Shown: piece after piece, positions 42,781 through 50,648 of the stretch
How the letters are laid out: each line of letters opens with the position of its first letter
Numbering within the stretch: position 1 is the first letter of the stretch
Source: Pedobacter panaciterrae
Lineage (GTDB): Bacteria; Bacteroidota; Bacteroidia; Sphingobacteriales; Sphingobacteriaceae
Reading direction: 5' to 3'
DNA length: 64,000 nucleotides
Assembly: GCF_013204795.1 (NCBI RefSeq)
Contig: NZ_JABMKW010000018.1
Coordinates: forward strand, 620,001-684,000
Made by a program: the position numbers and the translations under genes
Notes under the pieces: generated by a model
What the model was told of the DNA's origin: nothing
Database searches by the model: none
What the model saw: only the letters and a program-made list of their open reading frames with translations

Positions 42781-43197
42781 CTATAAACGGTGCTGTTCCA
42801 TAAAATATTGCAAAATAATAGTAGCCGAGATGGTATCTACGCGCTCTTTATTTTGCCGGTCTTGTTTTTTTAATCCGCTTTGCATAATTGTTTGATGGGC
42901 TAGTTTAGAAGTAAACCGTTCATCAATCCAATGTTGGGGGATATCAGGAAAGGTTCTTTTTAAGGTTCTGGCAAAGCCTTTTACATGCTGAGCAGACTCA
43001 GAAGGAGAACCATCCATTTGCTTTGGATCGCCAAAAACAAAGGCTTCTACCTGTTCTGTTAAAAGATATTTTTTCAGATATTCTATAGCGTCTTTGGGGT
43101 GTATGGTATCGAGCCCTGTTGCAATAATTTGCAGGGGGTCTGTAACGGCTAGTCCGATACGCTTGGTTCCATAATCAAATGCTAAAATTCTGGGCAT
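42781..43197 (-). CDS. ruvX: Holliday junction resolvase-like RuvX (YqgF)
   Basis: 138 residues. RNase H fold with ILAFDYGTKRIGLAV (Asp8), a central VFGDPKQMDGSPSE and WIDERFTS, and D139-equivalent near the end in RVDTISATIILQ. YqgF is required for 16S rRNA 5' maturation in E. coli. An exact -7 box lies 5 nt upstream, so its message may be almost leaderless. Confidence 0.93.
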   Translation of the reverse strand: MPRILAFDYGTKRIGLAVTDPLQIIATGLDTIHPKDAIEYLKKYLLTEQVEAFVFGDPKQMDGSPSESAQHVKGFARTLKRTFPDIPQHWIDERFTSKLAHQTIMQSGLKKQDRQNKERVDTISATIILQYFMEQHRL

Positions 43198-43202
43198 GTG
43201 GG

Positions 43203-43210
43203 CAAAGATA
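43203..43210 (-). promoter_or_regulatory. Putative -7 box (TATCTTTG) 5 nt before ruvX
   Basis: An exact minus-strand TAnnTTTG match. Confidence 0.45.
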
Positions 43211-43248
43211 ATAAAATCCGGGAGGTACCTGAGCTTGGGCTAATGTAG

Positions 43249-43320
43249 GACAGATTGGGGCTAGATTCGGGATTGCTTCGGGAAACGGGTACTTTTACCC
43301 GAAGCAAACTCAAATCTGTC
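43249..43320. repeat. Nested palindromic (REP/MITE-like) element
   Basis: The outer arms GACAGATT (43249-43256) and AATCTGTC (43313-43320) enclose TTGCTTCGGG (43273-43282) and CCCGAAGCAA (43298-43307), which enclose GGGTA/TACCC (43287-43291 and 43296-43300). It lies in the ruvX-holB divergent gap and is unlike the other REP-like elements in sequence. Confidence 0.65.
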
Positions 43321-43417
43321 TCGAACTAGCGTCGAACCAGCAACATTGTATGCAGGTATTTTGTCAACTTTAATAGCTGTTATAGCCAAGTCTTAAAATT
43401 TTGCTATTTTGCACCAA

Positions 43418-44566
43418 ATGCAGTTTAAGAATATCATAGGTCAGGAAGCTATAAAACAGCAGTTGATACAAACATTTGCTGAGAATAGGATAAGTCATGC
43501 GCAGTTGTTTCTTTCGTCAGAAGGAAGTGGTGCTTTGCCTTTGGCAATTGCCTATGCTCAATACATTAACTGTCTTGATAAACAGGCTAATGATAGCTGC
43601 GGCGAATGTTCTTCGTGCAGAAAATATGAAAGATATATTCACCCTGACTTACATTTTTCTTACCCGTTTTTTGCTTCTAAAGATGTAAGAACAGCAGTAG
43701 ATGTTTTAGATGAATGGCGCAGTATGGTGCTTGCCGATCCTTATTTTGACATGGATATTTGGCGATCCAAATTAAGTGCGGAGAATAAACAGGCAAATAT
43801 TAACATTGCCGAGTGTCATGATATCATCAAAAAATTAAGTTATAAAGCTTTTGAAGCTGAGACGAAAGTACTGATCATGTGGCTGCCCGAATATCTGGAT
43901 AAAGAAGGAAACTCCTTATTAAAGATTATTGAAGAACCACCGCAAAATACCCTGTTTATTTTAGTTGCAAACAACCAGGAACAGATTCTTTCTACCCTGT
44001 TGTCGCGGACGCAGATTGTTAAAATTCCTAAACTGCCACATGCAACTGTTGAAAGTTATTTGATGGATGAATTTGGCTTGTCGGAAAATCAGGCTACAGA
44101 ATATAGCTTTCTCGCAGATGGGAATTTGATTGAAGCCAAGCAATTGGTGGCCAATACGCAAAATGAAAATGCCGATAAATTTGCCGAATGGTTAAGGATG
44201 GGTTACGGCAACAGGGTTTTGGACTTAACCAATTTTGTAGATCAGATTGCGGGCTGGGGAAGAGAAAATCAAAAGAATTTTTTAAAGTACGGGATTAGCT
44301 TTTTAAGAGAATGCAGCCTGTTGTTAAGTGGTGCAGAAGAGCTGGTTAAGCTGCCCGGTTCAGCTATGGACACGGCTAAAAGGTTATCGACCCACGTACT
44401 TAATCTTAGTATGGCAGATGCCATTATTTCGGAATTGGAAAAGGCGCACTATCATATCGAGAGAAATGCAAATCCTAAAATTCTGTTTTTAGATGTATCT
44501 TTACAACTAGTAAAAATAATTAAGTTTAAAACGCTCCCGAAAGGGACTCAATATATATATAGTTAA
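43418..44566 (+). CDS. holB: DNA polymerase III subunit delta'
   Basis: 382 residues from the ATG at 43418. The AAA+ clamp-loader part begins FKNIIGQEAIKQQL. The zinc module is C-x8-C-x2-C-x2-C in NCLDKQANDSCGECSSCRKY. VLIMWLPEYLDKEGNSLLKIIEEPP is the sensor region. A TTG three codons upstream is also in frame. It is followed at 44569 by ricT, 2 nt away, and then gldH. Confidence 0.9.
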   Translation: MQFKNIIGQEAIKQQLIQTFAENRISHAQLFLSSEGSGALPLAIAYAQYINCLDKQANDSCGECSSCRKYERYIHPDLHFSYPFFASKDVRTAVDVLDEWRSMVLADPYFDMDIWRSKLSAENKQANINIAECHDIIKKLSYKAFEAETKVLIMWLPEYLDKEGNSLLKIIEEPPQNTLFILVANNQEQILSTLLSRTQIVKIPKLPHATVESYLMDEFGLSENQATEYSFLADGNLIEAKQLVANTQNENADKFAEWLRMGYGNRVLDLTNFVDQIAGWGRENQKNFLKYGISFLRECSLLLSGAEELVKLPGSAMDTAKRLSTHVLNLSMADAIISELEKAHYHIERNANPKILFLDVSLQLVKIIKFKTLPKGTQYIYS

Positions 44567-44568
44567 TT

Positions 44569-46038
44569 ATGGGATGTGGAAGTTGTTCTACAGGTGGCGG
44601 ATGTGCCCCCTCGGGTTGCAAAAGTAATGGCTCTTGCCTTACTGGAGGATGCGGAAAAATGGAAGTTTACGACTGGCTGTCTAATCTTGACATGCCTTCA
44701 AATTATATACCTTTTCAAGTAATAGAAGTTAAATTTAAGGGAGCCAGGAAAGAATTTTTCCTGAATAGCGAGAACATCTACCTAGAAATAGGTGAGTTAA
44801 TTGCTGTTGAGGGCCCTACTGGTGGTTATGATATCGGCCATGTTTCCTTAACGGGAGAATTGGTACGCATGCAAATGAAACGCCGTAAAGCAACTATTGA
44901 TCAGGTAACCAGAAAAGTTTACAGAAAAGCTACTGAAGCAGACGTTGAAAAATGGAAGATCGCTAAGGCTTTGGAATGGGAAACGATGCATAAAGCACGT
45001 ACCCTTGCTTTAGATTTACGTCTATCTATGAAAATCAGCGATGTTGATTATCAGGGAGATAAAACTAAGGCTACGTTTTTTTATACCGCGGAGGGTCGTG
45101 TTGACTTTAGGGAGCTGATTAAAAAGATGGCCGAAACATTTAGAATCCGGATTGAAATGCGCCAGATTGGAATGCGTCAGGAAGCCGGAAGGTTAGGAGG
45201 AATTGGGTCTTGTGGTCGCGAACTTTGCTGTTCTACATGGCTAACCAATTTCAAAACGGTATCAACAGCTGCGGCCAGATATCAGAACCTTTCTTTAAAT
45301 ACTCTAAAGCTTGCAGGGCAATGTGGCAAGTTAAAATGCTGTTTAAATTATGAACTGGATACGTATTTAGATGCTTTAAAAGACATTCCTGATCGTATTG
45401 AAAGCCTGCAAACTGAAATTGGCGTTGCCCGTCACCAAAAAACTGACATCTTTAAAAAGATTATGTGGTTCAGTTATCCTAATACAGAGGACTGGATTCC
45501 ACTAAAAGTTGACCGTGTAAAAGAAATCATGGCAATGAATAAACGTGGGCAAAAACCAATTAACCTTAAAGAAGAGGCCGTTGAATTAACTCCGGTTGCT
45601 GTTGTAGAGAAAATACCTGATTACGAAAATGTTGTTGGACAGGATAGTTTAACCCGTTTAGACGATAAGCCTAGAAATAAAGGCAACAAGAACAATAGAA
45701 ATAATCCTAACAAGGCCAACGAAAATAGAAATAGCGGAAACAGACCTGAAAAGGGACCAAGACCTCCTCAAAATGCTAAACCTGCACAGGGGCCTAAGCC
45801 AGCTATACAAGGTGCCAGACCAGAGAAAGGGCCTAAGCCTGCACAGGGAGCAAAGCCGGTTCAGCATCCGAAACAAGGTCAACAGCCTAAACCAGTTAAT
45901 AAGCCAATAGTTCAAGCTGCCGAAGGTACTATCAATGAACAACCTGGTGCGGCCACTGGTCAGCCATCGGCAAACAGGAATAGAAATAGAAACAATAACC
46001 GGAGGAAAAAACAAAAGGAAAAGCCTAAGGATGAATAA
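44569..46038 (+). CDS. ricT: RicT-like PSP1 domain protein with Cys-rich N-terminus and Pro/Lys-rich tail
   Basis: 489 residues. Six cysteines occur in the first 28 residues (positions 3, 6, 12, 17, 23 and 28) before a PSP1 core with CGRELCCSTWL and CGKLKCCLNYE. B. subtilis RicT carries an Fe-S cluster in the Ric complex that influences RNA processing. The last 120 residues are Asn/Pro/Lys/Gln-rich with repeated GPKPA and ARPEKGPKPAQ-type units. The stop overlaps gldH by 8 nt. The gene order holB-ricT-gldH is typical of Bacteroidota. Confidence 0.88.
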   Translation: MGCGSCSTGGGCAPSGCKSNGSCLTGGCGKMEVYDWLSNLDMPSNYIPFQVIEVKFKGARKEFFLNSENIYLEIGELIAVEGPTGGYDIGHVSLTGELVRMQMKRRKATIDQVTRKVYRKATEADVEKWKIAKALEWETMHKARTLALDLRLSMKISDVDYQGDKTKATFFYTAEGRVDFRELIKKMAETFRIRIEMRQIGMRQEAGRLGGIGSCGRELCCSTWLTNFKTVSTAAARYQNLSLNTLKLAGQCGKLKCCLNYELDTYLDALKDIPDRIESLQTEIGVARHQKTDIFKKIMWFSYPNTEDWIPLKVDRVKEIMAMNKRGQKPINLKEEAVELTPVAVVEKIPDYENVVGQDSLTRLDDKPRNKGNKNNRNNPNKANENRNSGNRPEKGPRPPQNAKPAQGPKPAIQGARPEKGPKPAQGAKPVQHPKQGQQPKPVNKPIVQAAEGTINEQPGAATGQPSANRNRNRNNNRRKKQKEKPKDE

Positions 46039-46501
46039 TTTTAAAGTTTTACTGCTGTCCTCAGTTTTAATCGTTTTCTTTTTTAGCGGATGCGATACCA
46101 ATACGCTCGTGGACAGCAACATGTCTATGCCTGCACGTAACTGGAGTTATCCAAATAAGGTTAAAACATTAGTTGAAATTACGGATAGCAGTAAGCCTTA
46201 TAATATCTATTTTAAATTGCGCCTTACAGCCGATTACAGGTATTCAAATATTTTTGTTCTATTTCACATGAGTGGAGCAGGACAAAATAAGCATACCAGA
46301 CGGTATGAATATAGGTTAGCGCAGCCCGATGGGCAGTGGAATGGTTCTGGTTCAGGTAATCTATTTACTTATACTTTGCCCTTGCTTACTAATTACAAGT
46401 TCCCTGCAGCAGGTAAATACCATATGGAAATTGAGCAGAATATGCGCGATAACCCACTTGCTGAGATCAGTGATGCAGGAATAAAGGTTGAACTAAAGTA
46501 A
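46031..46501 (+). CDS. gldH: Gliding motility lipoprotein GldH
   Basis: 156 residues from the ATG at 46031, which overlaps the ricT stop by 8 nt. The lipobox FFFSGC gives lipidated Cys21. The mature part has the GldH features ARNWSYPNKVKTLVEITDSSKPYNIYFKLRLTADYRYSNI. GldH is needed for gliding in flavobacteria, but many non-gliding relatives keep it. A longer upstream reading (from 45935) lies inside ricT and is rejected. The end overlaps murF. Confidence 0.88.
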   Translation: MNNFKVLLLSSVLIVFFFSGCDTNTLVDSNMSMPARNWSYPNKVKTLVEITDSSKPYNIYFKLRLTADYRYSNIFVLFHMSGAGQNKHTRRYEYRLAQPDGQWNGSGSGNLFTYTLPLLTNYKFPAAGKYHMEIEQNMRDNPLAEISDAGIKVELK

Positions 46502-47794
46502 AGGAAGCAGTTGTTCTAGTGCCATGCCGCGTGATCCTTTTAGTAAAACAAGACTATTCTTTATGGGATTGTTTTTTAGAAATTCCTGAGCTTCAGCAGG
46601 TGTACTTAAGAAATTTCCTTTGTATTTTTCTTTTAATGCGTAAAAGTATTTTCCGATAAAAACAAGTGTTTCTACATTGAGCTGTTCGGCCTGTTTGGCA
46701 ATAAGATCATGCTGCCCTGCAGATTCTGGACCAAGCTCAAACATATCTCCGATAATTACCGTTTTTTTGTCGGCAGTTAAAAGAGAAACGTTATTTAGGG
46801 CAGCGGTCATACTGCTCGGGTTTGCGTTATAAAAATCACAGATCACAGTATTGTTCTCCGTTTTTGTGATTTGTGAGCGATTGTTGTTAGGGTAGTATCC
46901 GGAAAGACCTTTGTTTATTGCTGAAGGAGTAACATCGAAAAATGCCCCAATGCATATGGCCGCCAATATGTTTTCGAAATTGTAAGAGCCTGTTAGATTA
47001 ACAGATGTTTGGTAGCTGGCCCCTTTGTCTGACCATGAAATTTCAATTAATGGATCTGTTTTGATCAGCTTTCCCGATATTGTATCTGTTGATTCTGTGC
47101 CGTAATAGATAACCTTATCAAGATCAGCAGCAGTACTCATTTCCAACAGATAGTGGTTATTTCTATTTATAAACGCAAAACCATGATTGTTCTTTAAATA
47201 TGCATAAAGTTCTGCTTTTCCTTTTTTAACACCTTCAAATCCTCCAAAGCCATCTAAGTGTGCCATGCCTACATTGGTAATTAAACCGTGAGTAGGCTGC
47301 GCTATAGTGCACAGAAACTCTATTTCTTTTTGGTGGTTGGCGCCCATTTCTATTACTGCAATCTCGGTGTCAGTTGTTAGTGATAAAATAGAAAGAGGTA
47401 CACCAATGTGATTGTTTAAGTTTCCTTTGGTGGCAAAGGCATTATATTTTTCTGAAAGAACGGCCTTTATTAGTTCTTTGGTGGTTGTTTTGCCATTACT
47501 ACCAGTTAAACCTATAACCGGTATATTTAACTGTGAGCGGTGATGTTTGGCAAGATCTTGCAATGTAGTCAGTACATCGGGCACTAAAATGCATTGCTTG
47601 CTGGTTTTGTATGAAAGGTTATCTATTATGGCATAGGCAGCACCGTTTGTAAGTGCTTTCTCTGCAAAAGTATTTGCATCAAAATTATCACCCTTTAGGG
47701 CAAAAAACAAGCAATCGGGAGTTATATTCCTTGTGTCGGTACATATAACAGGGCGCTTTAGATAATGCTGATAAAGGGATTCGATGGCAGTCAT
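46493..47794 (-). CDS. murF: UDP-N-acetylmuramoyl-tripeptide--D-alanyl-D-alanine ligase
   Basis: 433 residues of a Mur ligase that adds D-Ala-D-Ala to the tripeptide precursor. The ATP loop is VIGLTGSNGKTTTKELI, then IAVIEMGANHQKEI and AHLDGFGGFEGVKKGK, and FYNANPSSMTAAL near the C-terminus. The length is normal. It is convergent with gldH (9-nt overlap) and divergent from the M14 gene. Confidence 0.96.
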   Translation of the reverse strand: MTAIESLYQHYLKRPVICTDTRNITPDCLFFALKGDNFDANTFAEKALTNGAAYAIIDNLSYKTSKQCILVPDVLTTLQDLAKHHRSQLNIPVIGLTGSNGKTTTKELIKAVLSEKYNAFATKGNLNNHIGVPLSILSLTTDTEIAVIEMGANHQKEIEFLCTIAQPTHGLITNVGMAHLDGFGGFEGVKKGKAELYAYLKNNHGFAFINRNNHYLLEMSTAADLDKVIYYGTESTDTISGKLIKTDPLIEISWSDKGASYQTSVNLTGSYNFENILAAICIGAFFDVTPSAINKGLSGYYPNNNRSQITKTENNTVICDFYNANPSSMTAALNNVSLLTADKKTVIIGDMFELGPESAGQHDLIAKQAEQLNVETLVFIGKYFYALKEKYKGNFLSTPAEAQEFLKNNPIKNSLVLLKGSRGMALEQLLPLL

Positions 47795-47852
47795 AGATAA
47801 AATGAATAATTAATATGGTAAAATTAGTATTTTGGAGTCTTAATTCATCAAT

Positions 47853-50339
47853 ATGAGATACTTCTTCCTTTCTTTTTTGTTTTTGCTTGTTGGTTTGAGT
47901 GTTGCAGATGCTCAAACAAAGTCTCCGGATGAGTTTTTAGGGTATGCCCTTGGAAGTAAATTTACATCGCACGATAAGGTTGTCGATTATTTTAAGTACA
48001 TAAGTGGTAAAGAAAAGAACATAAAGATTGTAAGCTATGGCAAAACTTACGAAGGAAGAGAGTTGTTAGTTGCAGTGATATCCTCTAAAGAAAACATAGA
48101 TGATTTAGAGCAAATCAGGAAATATAATGTAAGTCTGAGTAAGGCAGAATCATTCACAGCACAGAAAGGTAAACAGCCGGCTATATTGTGGTTAAGCTAT
48201 AATGTACATGGGAACGAGGCCAGCTCTACTGAAACAGCTATGAAAACCATATTTGACCTTGCTGAAGCAAAAACAAGCGACATTAAAGACTGGCTAAAGA
48301 ATACCGTCATAATTATAGATCCATGCCTTAATCCGGATGGTAGGGAAAGGTATGTGAATTATTTTAACTCGGTTAGCGGACATAAGCCCAATTCTAACCC
48401 AATGGCAAGAGAGCATTCTGAGCCTTGGCCCGGTGGTAGGTCGAACCATTATTATTTTGATTTAAACAGAGACTGGGCCTGGCAAACACAAATTGAAACA
48501 CAGCAACGCCTAAAGTTATATCATGAGTGGATGCCCGAGGTTCATGTGGACTTTCATGAACAAAGTTATAATGAACCCTATTATTTTGCACCTGCGGCCG
48601 AACCGATTCATCAGGATGTTACCCCCTGGCAGCGTGAGTTTCAGGTCACTGTTGGGAAAAACAATGCTAAGTATTTTGATGAGAACGGATGGCAGTATTT
48701 CACTAAGGAACGCTTTGATCTGCTTTATCCATCGTACGGAGATACGTATCCATTGTACAATGGTGCAGTAGGAATGACTTATGAACAAGGGGGAATTGGG
48801 GCCGGACTGTCTGTAGTAACTACTGATGGAGATACGCTTACGCTTAAGGAAAGGATTAGTCACCATTATACTACGGGTATGGCTACTATTGAAACGGTTT
48901 CAAAAAATGCCGATAAGCTGGTAAAGGAGTTCAAACTCTATTTTGAAAAAGCGGTTACTAACCCTCCGGGTATTTATAAAACATATATAGTGAAAGCCCA
49001 AAACCTGAGTAAAGTTAAAAAGCTTGCTGAGCTCCTAAAAAAGAATGGCATTGCGTATGGGTTTGGATTGGATAAGAACATGCGGGGGTATAATTATGAA
49101 ACAAAGAAAGTAGAAGGCTTTAAGGTAGATAGGAATGACCTGATTGTAAATCTGCAGCAGCCCAAAGCTGTTTTGGCTAATGTGTTATTTGAACCTCAAA
49201 CAGCTGTTAATGATTCTAATACCTATGACATTACTGCATGGGCTTTGCCATACGTTTACGGTTTAAAAGCATACGCAAGTAAAGAATCTGTAAAAGGAAC
49301 TTATCCGGCTTTAGAAGAACCCAAAGAGCAGTCTGAAATAGCAGATAAGCCTTATGCCTGGATTTTTAAGTGGAATTCGATCGAAGATGCGCAGGTGCTT
49401 ATTGCATTACAGCGGGCAAACATTAAGGTAAGATCGGCTGAACAAGCGTTTACTATTGGTACGAAGGTGTTTCCTGCCGGATCGTTGTTGGTGTACCGAA
49501 CAGAGAATGAACGGCAGGTAAAGGGGCTTTCGTCTAAGATCGCCAGGATACAAAAAGACCTGAATGCTGTGGCTTATACTTCTGCAAGTGGCTATGTAGA
49601 TAAGGGAAAGGATTTCGGATCAAATGTTTATCCTATTCTAAATGTACCTAAAGTAGCTATTGTAACAGGTACAGGGATCTCTACTCAAGGTGTTGGTGAG
49701 GCATGGCATTTCTTTGAGCAAGAATTGAACTACCCCGTTACCATGATAACGGCTAATAACATAGATAAGTTGGATATTAATAAGATAAATACCTTGATTA
49801 TGCCAGATGGTAATTACGGGGAAGATATTAACGAGAAATTGGAGAGTTGGATTGAAAACGGTGGGAAAGTAGTTCTGTTTGAAGATGCAATTTCAAGTAC
49901 GCTGGGGAAAAGACCTTTTAATATTAGGTTGAGAGAGAGTGTAAAAAATGACATAAAGGTTAATGGGGCAAGAAAGTATGGAGAACGCAATCTTGATGAT
50001 TTGTCGGAAACGATTCCCGGAGCTATTTTTAAAGTTAATCTGGATCAAAGCCACCCAATTTCCGCTGGCTTGGGAGATTATTATTATGCTTTGAAAACGG
50101 ATGATAAAATCTATGAGCTTTTGAATAAAGATTGGAGTGTAGGTGTCTTAAAATCAAATAGTTATATGTCTGGTGTGGTGGGGAAAGGCGTATTAAAAAA
50201 GCTGGATAACGGGATGTTGTTCGGTATTCAATCGGTCTCAAAAGGGACGGTTGTTTATCTTGCGAGTGATATACTTTTCAGGTCGTTCTGGGAAAATGGA
50301 AAACAGATGTTTACCAATGCCGTATTTCTGGTTAACTAG
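47853..50339 (+). CDS. Secreted M14 family zinc carboxypeptidase
   Basis: 828 residues. A signal peptide ends at VADAQ. The M14 domain shows the zinc motif NVHGNEASS (His119, Glu122), the third ligand in HVDFHEQ and the catalytic Glu in MTYEQGG, with ILWLSYNV and DLNRDWAW. The long C-terminal part (about 370-828) is of unknown fold. It would act on peptides or peptide-linked glycans in the periplasm or outside, with substrate unknown. It is monocistronic and followed by the susC promoter region. Confidence 0.9.
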   Translation: MRYFFLSFLFLLVGLSVADAQTKSPDEFLGYALGSKFTSHDKVVDYFKYISGKEKNIKIVSYGKTYEGRELLVAVISSKENIDDLEQIRKYNVSLSKAESFTAQKGKQPAILWLSYNVHGNEASSTETAMKTIFDLAEAKTSDIKDWLKNTVIIIDPCLNPDGRERYVNYFNSVSGHKPNSNPMAREHSEPWPGGRSNHYYFDLNRDWAWQTQIETQQRLKLYHEWMPEVHVDFHEQSYNEPYYFAPAAEPIHQDVTPWQREFQVTVGKNNAKYFDENGWQYFTKERFDLLYPSYGDTYPLYNGAVGMTYEQGGIGAGLSVVTTDGDTLTLKERISHHYTTGMATIETVSKNADKLVKEFKLYFEKAVTNPPGIYKTYIVKAQNLSKVKKLAELLKKNGIAYGFGLDKNMRGYNYETKKVEGFKVDRNDLIVNLQQPKAVLANVLFEPQTAVNDSNTYDITAWALPYVYGLKAYASKESVKGTYPALEEPKEQSEIADKPYAWIFKWNSIEDAQVLIALQRANIKVRSAEQAFTIGTKVFPAGSLLVYRTENERQVKGLSSKIARIQKDLNAVAYTSASGYVDKGKDFGSNVYPILNVPKVAIVTGTGISTQGVGEAWHFFEQELNYPVTMITANNIDKLDINKINTLIMPDGNYGEDINEKLESWIENGGKVVLFEDAISSTLGKRPFNIRLRESVKNDIKVNGARKYGERNLDDLSETIPGAIFKVNLDQSHPISAGLGDYYYALKTDDKIYELLNKDWSVGVLKSNSYMSGVVGKGVLKKLDNGMLFGIQSVSKGTVVYLASDILFRSFWENGKQMFTNAVFLVN

Positions 50340-50543
50340 ATATTATTGAAAATGAGCCTGTTTATGTTGAAATTATAAATCTCCTTAGTTAAATTTTATA
50401 CTATATAGTGTTAAAATATGTTAAATATTTTGGCAAGATGAGATGTCACTTTGTTTTTTGAACATTTTCCGTGCTTATTGGTTAATATTCAGAATAAAAT
50501 TTCGTAAAAGCTGTGTTTTTCAATATTCATGATCTGTTTTCTG

Positions 50544-50569
50544 TGTCATATTTGTGTCATTTAAATTTG
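50544..50569 (+). promoter_or_regulatory. susC promoter 1: TGTCAT pair and -7 box
   Basis: TGTCAT repeats at 50544-50549 and 50555-50560 are 11 bp apart. The -7 box TAAATTTG follows at 50562-50569, 80 nt before the start codon. The same geometry recurs before the second susC. The rest of the 50340-50648 gap holds the conserved 5' leader and no gene. Confidence 0.6.
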
Positions 50570-50648
50570 GCTATTCTTAAATTATTTATGCTCGCATATC
50601 AAATGCGTATATTTAAGCATTATTAACTAACCTAAATTCTAACTTTTT

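Noticed and set aside
45721..45930. Repeat-rich segment of ricT as a CRISPR-like array
   Set aside because: The repeats are short, imperfect, in frame and encode Pro/Lys-rich units, so they are coding.
45935..46030. Extended N-terminus for GldH
   Set aside because: The extra 32 residues lie inside ricT in another frame and would destroy the signal peptide and lipobox position.
45658..46122. Antisense open frame of 154 codons opposite the ricT tail
   Set aside because: It arises from the repetitive Pro/Lys/Asn codons of ricT; its protein is Leu/Arg/Ser-rich and has no independent support.
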